Assembly: GCA_963792175.1 (NCBI GenBank)
Contig: CAWBVG010000046.1
Span: forward strand, 1 to 64,000
Length of the DNA stretch: 64,000 nucleotides
Origin: CAWBVG01 sp963792175
Lineage (GTDB): Bacteria > Acidobacteriota > Vicinamibacteria > Vicinamibacterales > CAVVIG01
Reading direction: 5' to 3'
This document shows positions 7,744 through 16,244 of this stretch, piece after piece. Position 1 is the first letter of the stretch. Every line of letters begins with the position of its first letter. A model generated the notes under the pieces. The model saw only the letters and a list, made by a program, of their open reading frames with translations. It made no database searches and was not told the DNA's origin. The position numbers were made by a program, and so were the translations under genes.

Positions 7744-9405
7744 TCAGTCCGCGGTCTGGCGGGCGCGGATCGCCCGGCCGGGAAGACTGCCGGGATCGTA
7801 AACGCGTTCCCGAACTACGGGGTCGCCGTTGACGAACACCCACTCGACGCCGGCGGCGGGCTCGGGGTCGAGGAACGTTCCGGCATCGTTGACCGAGTTC
7901 CAGTCGAGTAGTACGACATCTGCATACGCGTTCGGCGTGAGTTCGCCGCGTCCGATCAGGCGCGCTCGGCGGGCGGGAAGCTGCGTGATCCGTTGTACGG
8001 CCTGCGGCATTGGTACCAACTCGAGGTCTCGAGAGAAACGGCCGAGGAATCGGGGCATGGTTCCCCAGAACATGGGTAGCGGCACGGTCAGTTTTCCGTT
8101 GGACGGGATGATCACGGTGTCGGTCTCAGGGATCGCGTCTGGCCGTGCGACGAGTCTTCTGAGCGGGCCATCGTCTGCGGCGTTCCCGCCGTAACCGTCG
8201 TTGATGATGCGAGCGCTGCCGTGCGAGGAGGTGAGGATTTCGAAGTAGACGTCCCACGGGCTCGCCAATCGCTGGTCGGCGAGATCGACGAGGTTCTTGC
8301 CCCGGTCGCCTGTGAAGCCGCGCGGTTCGTCGGCCAGATGGATTGCGTCCCAACCCATCTCGAGCAGGACGTTCCGGGTGACCCTGCCCTCGACCCACGG
8401 CGGCCAGGCAGGCCATGCGTTCTCGACGAGTCCGCGCAGGTGCTCGCGTCCGTCTGCGGTCGCGGCCATCGCGAGCACCGCGTCGGTCCCCAGGTCGGCG
8501 ACGACATGCGGGAGTGCTTCGATCGCGGTCATCGTCCAGGCGGTGTAGCCGACGATGTCGAAGGCAACATCGATTCCCTCGCCCTTGGCCGCGTCGACCT
8601 TGTCGAAGAGCCGGTCGATCCCGTCCCAGTTCGCTCTTCCCATCGGGTTGACGTGCGCGATCTGAAGCCGGCAGCGGCTCGCCTGGGCAAAGCCCAGCGC
8701 TTCGTCCATTGCTTCGTCGAAGAGTTCGGAGATCCCTCGGGTGTGAACTGCGACCAGGCCATCGTGCAGGGCGGCCGTCCGCGTGAGCTCCTCGACCTCA
8801 GACGGTCCCGCGTACCGACCGGGGAAGTATTCGAGTCCGACGGAAAGCCCAACGGCGCCGTCCCGGAGTCCCTCTTCAAGAAGTCTTCGCATGTACTCGA
8901 GCTCGGCAACGGTGGCCGGGCGTTGGGCGCCTCCGAGAATCGTCGCGCGAAGCGTGCTGTGTCCAACGAAGGTGGCGAGATTGAGAGGCAGCCCGCGGCG
9001 CTCGAGTTCGGTGAGGTACTCGCCAAGCGTCCGCCAGTTCCAGCCGAGTTCAGACGAGACCAGATTTGCGAGCAGCATCCTGTCAATCGCGTTCCGGTTG
9101 GTGAATTCACCGAGCGGTGCCGGCGAGATCCCGCAGTTCCCGGCGACGGACGTTGTGATTCCCTGCTGGACGTTAGGGGCCAGCAGCGACGGGCCGTTCG
9201 GCAAGGGCGCGATCCAGTCGAGATGGGAATGGATATCGACGAATCCAGGGACCGCGACGAGGCCGGTTGCGTCGATCACGGTGCCGCGTCGCTCCGACGT
9301 GCCGGCCGAGGCGATCCGATCGCCCTCGATGACGATGTTTCCGTAGAAAGGCTCGGCGCCCGTGCCGTCGACGATTGTCACGCCGGCCAGAGTCCAGTTG
9401 CTCAT
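7744..9405 (-). CDS. Amidohydrolase, N-acyl-D-amino-acid deacylase (D-aminoacylase) family
   Basis: A 553-residue metal-dependent amidohydrolase. The N-terminal small beta-domain precedes the metal-binding HSHLDW motif (around residues 60-65), and further His and Asp ligands are expected in the VGHSTLR and VHTRG regions typical of D-aminoacylases. The C-terminal part (LTPNAYADVVLLDWNSV) closes the beta-sandwich domain. Family members release an acyl group from N-acyl-D-amino acids or related amides in the cytoplasm. Its ATG overlaps the stop of a PLP-enzyme remnant, mirroring the PLP-amidohydrolase pair at 5475-6671. The downstream 180 bases to the SDR start contain no evident gene. Confidence 0.88.
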   Translation of the reverse strand: MSNWTLAGVTIVDGTGAEPFYGNIVIEGDRIASAGTSERRGTVIDATGLVAVPGFVDIHSHLDWIAPLPNGPSLLAPNVQQGITTSVAGNCGISPAPLGEFTNRNAIDRMLLANLVSSELGWNWRTLGEYLTELERRGLPLNLATFVGHSTLRATILGGAQRPATVAELEYMRRLLEEGLRDGAVGLSVGLEYFPGRYAGPSEVEELTRTAALHDGLVAVHTRGISELFDEAMDEALGFAQASRCRLQIAHVNPMGRANWDGIDRLFDKVDAAKGEGIDVAFDIVGYTAWTMTAIEALPHVVADLGTDAVLAMAATADGREHLRGLVENAWPAWPPWVEGRVTRNVLLEMGWDAIHLADEPRGFTGDRGKNLVDLADQRLASPWDVYFEILTSSHGSARIINDGYGGNAADDGPLRRLVARPDAIPETDTVIIPSNGKLTVPLPMFWGTMPRFLGRFSRDLELVPMPQAVQRITQLPARRARLIGRGELTPNAYADVVLLDWNSVNDAGTFLDPEPAAGVEWVFVNGDPVVRERVYDPGSLPGRAIRARQTAD

Positions 9406-9575
9406 CGAGCGGCTCCCTTGTCGTAGACGTCTTTGTGGGCGAGGTCGCGGACAACGGTCAGCGATGCCTCGACGTGTCCCCGCTCTTCCTCGGTGATTGC
9501 CTCGGGTGCGATCACAAGCTCGCCGCGACCGACTGGGGCGTGAGGAACGAGCCCAGCAGCGCCGACAATCGCCTG
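9402..9575 (-). pseudogene. 3' remnant of a SelA-like PLP enzyme gene
   Basis: Directly ahead of the amidohydrolase, and overlapping its ATG with a TGA, one frame reads LVPHAPVGRGELV then APEAITEEERG and ends in a short basic tail. This matches the C-terminus of the intact PLP enzyme at 5475-6602 (VVPHAPLGRGELV, PEAITAQDR). Only about 58 codons are recognisable. Upstream the frame enters the end of the IclR gene and the similarity is lost, so the lysine-bearing body of the enzyme is gone. The reading frame that remains is undamaged, consistent with a deletion that kept the tail coupled to the amidohydrolase start. Confidence 0.7.
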
Positions 9576-9588
9576 ACCGGGATGCGTG

Positions 9589-10389
9589 TCACGGGCTGCC
9601 GACGAGCTCGACGTGTCGCCCGATCTGCCGTTCGCGCAACGAGGGGAGGTGCCCCAGGGTTGCCGAGATGGTTGCGGCCACCTCCCGCAGTTCGGCCCCG
9701 ATCGCCGGGACGCACTCGACAGTAATCCGGTTCGCCGGCCCGGAGACGCTCAGCGCGTAGCGCGGCTTGCCCTCTCGATCGAAGATGGGTGCCCCGACGC
9801 AGCAGAGATCAGGCTGGCATTCCCCGTTGTCAACCGAGTAGCCAGCTGTTCGAATCGTGTCAAGCTGTGCGAGCACGGGATGAGCGTCGAATCGGGCCGG
9901 CGAGGCTTTGTCGAGCAGTGCGCGAGCCTCTGATTCGTCTACGTGAGCGAGGATGGCTTTGCCGAGGGCCGAGGTCCCCCACTCGTCTCGTTCGCCGAGG
10001 TCCGCGCCCATTCTGATCGATCGTGGACTCTCGAGCACCTCGATGAGGATGAGGTCGTCGCCGTTCCTCACGGCAAGGTTGACGGTCTCCTCGAATCGTT
10101 CGCGCAGATGGTGCATGTGGGGGAGCGCGGTTCCGCGCGGGTCGCGTCCCCTGAGTGCGTTCTCTCCGAGCAGGAAGAGGTGCATCCCGAGGCTGTAGCG
10201 GCCGCTTTCGAGGTCACGTTCCAGCATGCCGTGCGTTGTCAGGCTCGTCGCATAGCGGAGCGCTGTGGCCTCGCTGAGCCCGGTCGCCCGTGACAGGTCG
10301 GCCAAGGACAGTTTGGTCGAGTGCTCGAAGGCATCGAGGATGATCATCGCGCGGCTGATCGCCGTCAGGGAGAAGCTGTCGCTTGTCAT
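9589..10389 (-). CDS. IclR-family transcriptional regulator
   Basis: A 266-residue regulator with an N-terminal winged helix-turn-helix (about residues 8-65, including LSLADLSRATGLSEATALRY) and a C-terminal effector-binding GAF-like domain (about 80-250; the GTSALGKAILAH and GYSVDNGECQPDLCCVGAPI segments are typical). It is transcribed divergently from the dimethylformamidase-like gene and its transporter, so it probably controls that set and the amidohydrolase behind itself. An 8-base inverted repeat at 10418-10453 in the shared promoter region is the best operator candidate. Confidence 0.9.
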   Translation of the reverse strand: MTSDSFSLTAISRAMIILDAFEHSTKLSLADLSRATGLSEATALRYATSLTTHGMLERDLESGRYSLGMHLFLLGENALRGRDPRGTALPHMHHLRERFEETVNLAVRNGDDLILIEVLESPRSIRMGADLGERDEWGTSALGKAILAHVDESEARALLDKASPARFDAHPVLAQLDTIRTAGYSVDNGECQPDLCCVGAPIFDREGKPRYALSVSGPANRITVECVPAIGAELREVAATISATLGHLPSLRERQIGRHVELVGSP

Positions 10390-10417
10390 CGTGGGGGCGA
10401 TTCACTGTGCGAAAGTC

Positions 10418-10453
10418 GCGTTCACGACAATAGATCGCGGACGAAGTGAACGC
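10418..10453. promoter_or_regulatory. Inverted repeat in the divergent IclR / amidase promoter region
   Basis: The arms GCGTTCAC (10418-10425) and GTGAACGC (10446-10453) are perfect reverse complements separated by 20 bases. They lie between the IclR start (10389) and the ribosome site of the dimethylformamidase-like gene. Position and symmetry suit a dimeric or tetrameric IclR operator; binding itself is inferred. Confidence 0.45.
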
Positions 10454-10473
10454 AACGCATCGGGAGGATCGGT

Positions 10474-12663
10474 ACGGAAATCATCGGTTACACGGATCGA
10501 CTGTCCGTCGCTCCTGGTGAAGAACTCAGGTGTATGGTCAGCAGCCGACCGGCCCGCTTCACGGCCTCCCTGGTCCGACTCCGGCATGGCGATCCCGATC
10601 CTCGGGGGCCCGGCATCAAAGAGCTCGCTGTCCCGAGTGCGATCGACGGCGAGTACGCCGGCCGGGAACAGCCGTTGCGGCCCGGGTCGTACGGGGTTGT
10701 TGAAGGAGGAGTCCCTCTCGCGGACGGGTCGAGCTTTGCTCTCGTGGTCTGGATACGACCAACGCGGCTCACAGGCGGTTCTCAGGTTGTCGTTCGTTCG
10801 TGGCGAGGGCCATCGTGCGGCTATGCGTTGGAGATCGATGGGGATGGAAGGCCTACGCTGACGCTCGGAGAGGCCGACGGCCACACAACGCGGCTCGTGG
10901 CCTCCGAGCCATTGCCGCTCGACACCTGGCATCGCCTGTGTGCGTCCGTCGATGCCTCCAGCGGCGAAGCCGTTCTGACCTGTCGGCCTGCCGAGCGAGG
11001 CGCCCGCTGCTCCTGGACTGTCGTGCAGGATGCATTCGTCCCGGCCGCGGCGTCAGCCGTGGTCACCATCGCTGCCGGCCTCGACGACAGCGAGCCGTCG
11101 GGTCATTTCAACGGAAAGCTCGAGAGCCCTGCGATCTTCGAGCGCGCCTTGACGGAGGCTGACACCGACGCGCTCGACCGGGGCGCGCCACCATGGGAGC
11201 TCGACCCTCTTCCGCTGGCCGCCTGGGACTTCGGGCGTGACGTCTCAGGGACCTCGCTCGTCGACGTCGTTGGCAACTATCACGGCGAGTTCGTCAATCA
11301 ACCGATCCGTGCGGTGACGGGTCACCGCTGGGGTGGACGCACCTTTGACTTCAAGTCGGCGCCGCACGAGTACGCGGCCGCCCACTTTCACGACGACGAT
11401 CTCGAGGACGCGGGTTGGGAGCCGACGTTCTCGCTTGCCGCCACAGACGATTTGTCCAGCGGCTTTTACGCGATCCGGCTCCAGGCCGGGGAGGCCGTAG
11501 ACACGGTTCCGTTCGTGATCCGGCCGCATGTGAGCCTTCCGCAGTCCTCGGTGCTCATCCTGGCACCGACGATGACCTATCGCGCTTACGCGAACGAACA
11601 CGAGAGCTGGTTCGATCGCCAGGAAGGAGCGATCAGAGCCGGATACGAGGGGCGCCCGTCGGTCGAGGACGAGTACGCGGCCCGGTTCGGGCTTCTCAGC
11701 CTTTACGACCGTCATTCCGACGGATCGGGCACGACGTACGTCTCGCTCCTTCGACCGCATACAACCATGCGGCCTCACATCAGCATGCCGGTCTCCGGTG
11801 TGCTGCACGGTCTCGCCGCAGATCTCTATCTCGTCGACTGGCTCGAGGAACGCGGCACCGGCTACGACGTCGCAGCGGACGAGGATCTCCATCAGGCCGG
11901 CCGCGAGCTCCTCGATCCCTACCGGGTGGTGCTTACCGGCACGCATCCCGAGTACTGGACGGAGCGAATGCTCGATGAGACGACGGCCTACGTCGAGCAG
12001 GGCGGCCGCCTCATGTATCTCGGAGGCAACGGTTTCTACTGGGTGACGTCAATTGCGCCCGACCGGCCGCACCTCCTCGAGGTACGGCGCGGCTACGCCG
12101 GAACCGGTCCGTTCCGGGGAGCACCTGGCGAACTCCACCACAGCACGACCGGCGAGCCGGGCGGCCTCTGGCGCTTCCGCGGTCGGGCCCCTCAACGTCT
12201 CACCGGCGTCGGCTTCACCGCGATGGGCCACGTTGGTGCACAGCCCTACTTGCGTGCCACTGACATCGATCCGAGGGCCAAGTTCATCTTCGACGGTGTT
12301 GCGGAAGGGACGCCGATCGGCGAGTTCGGGCTCTGCCTCGGTGCTGCAGCGTCGCTCGAGCTGGACCGGCTCGACTACGCGCTCGGTACCTCGCACGATG
12401 CCATGCTGCTTGCATCGGCGACGGGGTTCCCTCCCGGCTACGCGCCGGCCGGCGAGGACGTGACAACAGCGGGTGACGCCGACCCTCGGGCACTCGTGCG
12501 TGCGGACATCGTCTACACCGAACACCCATCAGGAGGTGCGGTGTTCTCGGTCGGCTCGATCGGCTGGTGCGGTGCCCTCTCCGCCGACGGATATGCGGGC
12601 CCGGTTGCGCGAATCACCGGCAACGTGCTCGACCGCTTCCTGGGCGACCGGTGTTCCGCTTGA
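10474..12663 (+). CDS. N,N-dimethylformamidase large-subunit-like protein with LamG domain
   Basis: An approximately 729-residue protein. A beta-sandwich N-terminus is followed by a LamG-like domain (about residues 80-200, SFALVVWIRPTR to WHRLCASVDAS) and then the dimethylformamidase catalytic region with NEHESWFDRQ, LTGTHPEYWTERM and YLGGNGFYWV. Known dimethylformamidases hydrolyse small N-alkyl amides at an iron held by two tyrosines and one glutamate; candidate Tyr residues lie in these motifs. No small (alpha) subunit gene is nearby. The first ATG (10534) is too late: the preceding codons EIIGYTDRLSVAPGEEL belong to the fold. The likely start is an ACG at 10474, six bases behind GGGAGG. 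The IclR regulator is divergent and transporter cassette 2 follows. Confidence 0.8.
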   Translation, partial: TEIIGYTDRLSVAPGEELRCMVSSRPARFTASLVRLRHGDPDPRGPGIKELAVPSAIDGEYAGREQPLRPGSYGVVEGGVPLADGSSFALVVWIRPTRLTGGSQVVVRSWRGPSCGYALEIDGDGRPTLTLGEADGHTTRLVASEPLPLDTWHRLCASVDASSGEAVLTCRPAERGARCSWTVVQDAFVPAAASAVVTIAAGLDDSEPSGHFNGKLESPAIFERALTEADTDALDRGAPPWELDPLPLAAWDFGRDVSGTSLVDVVGNYHGEFVNQPIRAVTGHRWGGRTFDFKSAPHEYAAAHFHDDDLEDAGWEPTFSLAATDDLSSGFYAIRLQAGEAVDTVPFVIRPHVSLPQSSVLILAPTMTYRAYANEHESWFDRQEGAIRAGYEGRPSVEDEYAARFGLLSLYDRHSDGSGTTYVSLLRPHTTMRPHISMPVSGVLHGLAADLYLVDWLEERGTGYDVAADEDLHQAGRELLDPYRVVLTGTHPEYWTERMLDETTAYVEQGGRLMYLGGNGFYWVTSIAPDRPHLLEVRRGYAGTGPFRGAPGELHHSTTGEPGGLWRFRGRAPQRLTGVGFTAMGHVGAQPYLRATDIDPRAKFIFDGVAEGTPIGEFGLCLGAAASLELDRLDYALGTSHDAMLLASATGFPPGYAPAGEDVTTAGDADPRALVRADIVYTEHPSGGAVFSVGSIGWCGALSADGYAGPVARITGNVLDRFLGDRCSA

Positions 12664-12749
12664 AACGGCCAATGCCGTGTTGTAGCGTCGCATGGGAATT
12701 GGAACACGGATTCACTGAGCGGAAGATACCCCCGCAGAGAGGAGATCAC

Positions 12750-14318
12750 ATGGGCGAGGAGTCGCTCGACAGGGCAACACTGTTGCGCCGAGGCACAGGC
12801 ATCGGGGCGCTACTCGGTCTCGGGCCGGGCGTGCTCGAGGCGTTCTTGGCGAGCCCGGCGAACGCCGCACGGCTTACCGGGCAGGCTGCTGGGGGCACGT
12901 TGAACGCTGCTATCGCTGGCGACCCAAAGACGATGGATCCGCACCGAACGACACTGTCGGTGTTCCACAACACAATCCGGGTGACGGTCTTCGATGCACT
13001 CGTGAAGATCAATGACCAGTTGCAGATCGTTCCCTCGCTCGCCCAGTCGTGGCAGATCACTCCCACTGCGGCGATCTTCCACCTGCAGCAGGGGGTGACT
13101 TTTCACGATGGTACGCCGTTCGATGCGAACGCTGTCGCGTTCAACATCCGCCGTATCAAGGCACCGGCCACCGCCAGCAACTACGCACCAAACGTTCAGA
13201 CCGTGAGCCGTGTCGAGGTCAAGGATCCGCATACCGTGATCTTTCATCTCTCGGCACCGACGCCTGCGATCCTCGCCAACTTGCTCGAGGTGCAGCTGAT
13301 CAGCCCGGCGTCCCTCCCGAGCGTCAACAACAAACCGATCGGAACGGGTCCGTTCATGTTTTCGGAATGGGCTGTCGGTGACCACATCACGGTCAACAAG
13401 AACCCGAACTATTTCGTCAAGGCACAGCCGCTTCTGGACTCGATCGTCTGGAAGGTCGTTCCTGATGCAAACGTCCGGCTTACGAACCTCCAGACGAATG
13501 CCGTCCAGATGGTCGACGGGCTCGACCCGCAGAACGTCTCGACTGTGATGGGCTACAGCTCGGCCCAGGTAATCCAGAGCAAGCCGATCCTCAACTACGA
13601 GATGCTGCAAATCAACACGAAGCAACCGCCCTTTGACGATAAGCGCGTTCGGCAGGCTCTAGCCTGGGCAATCGATCGCGGTGCGTACGTGAAGGCATTC
13701 CAGGACGGTCTTGCGCGCCCGGGTTGTAACCCGTTCGTGAAAGAGATGAAGGAATACCTCCCAGGTTCTGACAAACGGTATGGATTCAACCTGAACAAGG
13801 CGCAACAACTGCTCGCGCAGGCCGGATTCACAAAAGCAAAGCCGCTTTCGTTCGAGATCCTCAATCCAGCCGGGTATCCGACGCTCCACGCGATCTCGCT
13901 GATCTACCAGAGCAATCTGGGGAAGCTCGGCCACAAAGTCAAGGTCACTGACCTCGAGCTTTCTGCGTGGATCGATCGGATCGCGACGAAGCCGAACTTC
14001 GACGTCACCACTGATGTCTACGAGATGCGGGGCCCGGACCCGACAGGCATGTTCAACTCCGACAACCTCGCCCCCAAAGACAACGTCAACCAATTCAACC
14101 CGCCCGGTTACGCGGCGATGGTGACCGCAGCAGCCACCGAGACGAATCCGGCGAAACGGATCGCGCGCTACCGGCAGCTGCAGAACTACCTCCTGGATCA
14201 GATGCCGATGGTGACGATCGACCACACGCCGATCCTGATCGGCGCAGCGAAGACTCTCACGGGGTTCAGCCCTGGTCCGACGGGCCTGTACCAGTACGGA
14301 AGCACGACTGTGACTTGA
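12750..14318 (+). CDS. ABC transporter substrate-binding protein, peptide/nickel type, cassette 2
   Basis: A 522-residue extracytoplasmic binding protein. The N-terminus carries LLRRGTGIGALLGLG, an Arg-Arg pair followed by a moderately hydrophobic stretch that could be a Tat or Sec signal, ending near ASPANA. Lobe-defining family segments include GDPKTMDPH, IGTGPFMFSEW and DDKRVRQALAWAIDRG. The start is set by GGAG five bases upstream. It follows the amidase-like gene after 86 bases and precedes a strong hairpin, so it is probably made in excess over the permeases. The neighbouring amidase and hydantoinase genes suggest amides, lactams or hydantoin-like compounds as ligand (inference). Confidence 0.92.
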   Translation: MGEESLDRATLLRRGTGIGALLGLGPGVLEAFLASPANAARLTGQAAGGTLNAAIAGDPKTMDPHRTTLSVFHNTIRVTVFDALVKINDQLQIVPSLAQSWQITPTAAIFHLQQGVTFHDGTPFDANAVAFNIRRIKAPATASNYAPNVQTVSRVEVKDPHTVIFHLSAPTPAILANLLEVQLISPASLPSVNNKPIGTGPFMFSEWAVGDHITVNKNPNYFVKAQPLLDSIVWKVVPDANVRLTNLQTNAVQMVDGLDPQNVSTVMGYSSAQVIQSKPILNYEMLQINTKQPPFDDKRVRQALAWAIDRGAYVKAFQDGLARPGCNPFVKEMKEYLPGSDKRYGFNLNKAQQLLAQAGFTKAKPLSFEILNPAGYPTLHAISLIYQSNLGKLGHKVKVTDLELSAWIDRIATKPNFDVTTDVYEMRGPDPTGMFNSDNLAPKDNVNQFNPPGYAAMVTAAATETNPAKRIARYRQLQNYLLDQMPMVTIDHTPILIGAAKTLTGFSPGPTGLYQYGSTTVT

Positions 14319-14331
14319 ACGACGCGCAGCT

Positions 14332-14372
14332 GAGCCGGAAGGCGGGCAGACGCACTGACCGCCTTCCGGCTC
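14332..14372 (+). terminator. Intra-operon hairpin between binding protein and permease
   Basis: A perfect 14-base stem (14332-14345 with 14359-14372) around a 13-base loop, core GCCGGAAGGCGG / CCGCCTTCCGGC, lies just after the binding-protein stop. There is no T-run, so it looks more like a partial terminator or 3' mRNA stabiliser that lowers permease and ATPase expression relative to the binding protein. Confidence 0.65.
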
Positions 14373-14399
14373 CGGTTAGTCTGAAGCGAGGCCAACCTA

Positions 14400-15344
14400 G
14401 TGCTCGGGTATCTGACAAGGCGAATCGTCAGCGCGGTACTCGCGCTGCTAGGGGTGAGCGTGCTGGCGTTCTGCACAACCGCTCTCGTTCCGGGCAACCC
14501 GGCCGAGGTGCTGCTCGGGGCGGAGGCGACACCCCAGCGCGTGGCTCAACTAACCCGTCAAATGGGGCTCGACCGCCCGCTGCCGGTGCGGTACTTCTAC
14601 TGGCTGCGCTCCGCTCTTGAAGGGAACCTCGGTCATTCGACACTGAGCGGACAGCCGGTGACAACCCTCGTTGCGAGCGGTCTCAAGGTCACCCTCGAAC
14701 TCTCGGTGCTCTCGGTCATCGTCGCGCTCCTGATCGCGATCCCACTCGGGCTCTTGATCGGATCGAAAAACGATCGCTGGTGGACGCCACATCTGATGTT
14801 CGGCCTCACGATCGGAATGTCAGTGCCGGGTTTCGTCACCGGACTGATACTGATCATCATCTTCTCGGTCAAGCTCGGTTGGTTTCCGGCTGGGGGGTTC
14901 GTCCCTTTCACCTCGGATCCGGTCGGGAATCTGAAGTCGATGGTGCTTCCGTGCACGGCGCTTGCACTCTGGCTCGCCCCGCCTCTTACGCGCTTTCTGC
15001 GCGCGAACACCGTGGGAGTCATGCGAGAGGAGTACGTAAAGACCGCGATCTCCAAGGGAATGACGAACCGGCGGCTGCTCCTGGGACACGTGGCGCCGAA
15101 CGCCGGTATTCCGATGATTACGTACCTCGGGCTTCAGCTCGGCACGCTGATCGGCGGCGCGATCGTCACCGAGGTGATCTTCGCGCTTCCGGGTATGGGG
15201 CGACTCGGGCTCAACTCGATCCTTGATCGTGACTTTCCGGTCGTGCAGGGAGTCGTCCTGGTGGTCGCGGCCGGGTACATCATCGTGAATCTGCTGATCG
15301 ATCTTCTGTACGGAGTCGTCGACCCCCGTGTGCGGGTGAGCTGA
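14400..15344 (+). CDS. ABC transporter permease, DppB/OppB type, cassette 2
   Basis: A 314-residue membrane permease with a first helix starting at residue 9, a periplasmic loop containing LTRQMGLDRPLPVRYFYWL, and the ATPase-contacting loop around ISKGMTNRRLLLGHVAPNAG. GTG start at 14400, 81 bases after the binding protein and just beyond the hairpin; no strong ribosome site is visible. The stop is immediately followed by the ATG of the second permease. Confidence 0.92.
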   Translation: MLGYLTRRIVSAVLALLGVSVLAFCTTALVPGNPAEVLLGAEATPQRVAQLTRQMGLDRPLPVRYFYWLRSALEGNLGHSTLSGQPVTTLVASGLKVTLELSVLSVIVALLIAIPLGLLIGSKNDRWWTPHLMFGLTIGMSVPGFVTGLILIIIFSVKLGWFPAGGFVPFTSDPVGNLKSMVLPCTALALWLAPPLTRFLRANTVGVMREEYVKTAISKGMTNRRLLLGHVAPNAGIPMITYLGLQLGTLIGGAIVTEVIFALPGMGRLGLNSILDRDFPVVQGVVLVVAAGYIIVNLLIDLLYGVVDPRVRVS

Positions 15345-16244
15345 ATGGCCTCAACCGATGTCCTGCTCGAGCCTGGCCTCGGGCCAAAGGAGGTTCCGTC
15401 CGATCCCGTCGTCGGTCGGTCACGCTTCGAGCTTCTCCGCTTTCTCCTCCGTCGTGGACCGGTTGCGTGTGTTCTGGTTTCCGGCTTCGTGATCCTCGCT
15501 CTGTTCGGGCAGTGGCTCGAGCCGTATAACCCGAACGCGATCGACCTCCTCTCCAGACTGCAGGGATCCAGCTGGGAACACTGGCTGGGCACCGACGAGT
15601 ACGGGCGTGACATTCTCAGCCGGCTCATTGCCGCCGCCCGCGTTGCAGCAGAGGCCGCGCTGATCGTCGTCGTCATCGGTGGCGTCATGGGCACCGTGTT
15701 CGGGCTCGTTGCGGGCGGCATCGGTGGTGCGGTCGACATGGTGATCTCGCGCGTGATCGAGGTGATCCAGAGCTTCCCCGTCGTGCTTCTCGCGATCGCT
15801 CTGGTCGCGATCCTCGGACCCTCGCTCTTCAATGCGATGCTCGCGGCCGGCATCGGCGCGATCCCCGACTTCGCACGGATCTCCCGGGGGATCGCCCTCC
15901 AGCTTCGGCGCCGCGAGTTTGTCGAGGCAGCGCGGAGCGCCGGCGCGAGTGAATTGCGGATCCTACGGACCGAAGTGTTTCCGAACCTTCTCGGGTCCCT
16001 GATCGTGATTACGTCCTTCGACGCTGCCCAGGCGGTCATGTACGAGTCGGCGCTGTCGTTTCTCGGCCTTGGAGTCCAGCCGCCTCAAGCGTCGTACGGA
16101 GTGATGCTGAGCGAGTCGACCGCATACCTGAATCAGGCTGCCTACTACGCGATCTACACCGGGATCGCGCTGGCGCTCGTCATCCTCGGACTGAACCTGT
16201 TCGGTGACACACTGAGCGACTACTTCGACCGGGGATCTCGTTGA
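15345..16244 (+). CDS. ABC transporter permease, DppC/OppC type, cassette 2
   Basis: A 299-residue partner permease. After a 40-residue cytoplasmic tail and first helix it shows LGTDEYGRDILSRLIAAARV, the DppC hallmark, and near the end LGVQPPQASYGVMLSES. ATG start adjacent to the DppB stop; its own stop overlaps the TTG start of the following ATPase. Together with the other cassette 2 genes it forms one transcription unit reaching to at least 23102. Confidence 0.92.
   Translation: MASTDVLLEPGLGPKEVPSDPVVGRSRFELLRFLLRRGPVACVLVSGFVILALFGQWLEPYNPNAIDLLSRLQGSSWEHWLGTDEYGRDILSRLIAAARVAAEAALIVVVIGGVMGTVFGLVAGGIGGAVDMVISRVIEVIQSFPVVLLAIALVAILGPSLFNAMLAAGIGAIPDFARISRGIALQLRRREFVEAARSAGASELRILRTEVFPNLLGSLIVITSFDAAQAVMYESALSFLGLGVQPPQASYGVMLSESTAYLNQAAYYAIYTGIALALVILGLNLFGDTLSDYFDRGSR

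Noticed and set aside
12675..12709. CCGTGTT / AACACGG inverted repeat ahead of the cassette 2 binding protein
   Set aside because: Only seven bases per arm with a 21-base loop and no second copy near a promoter; too weak to list as an operator.
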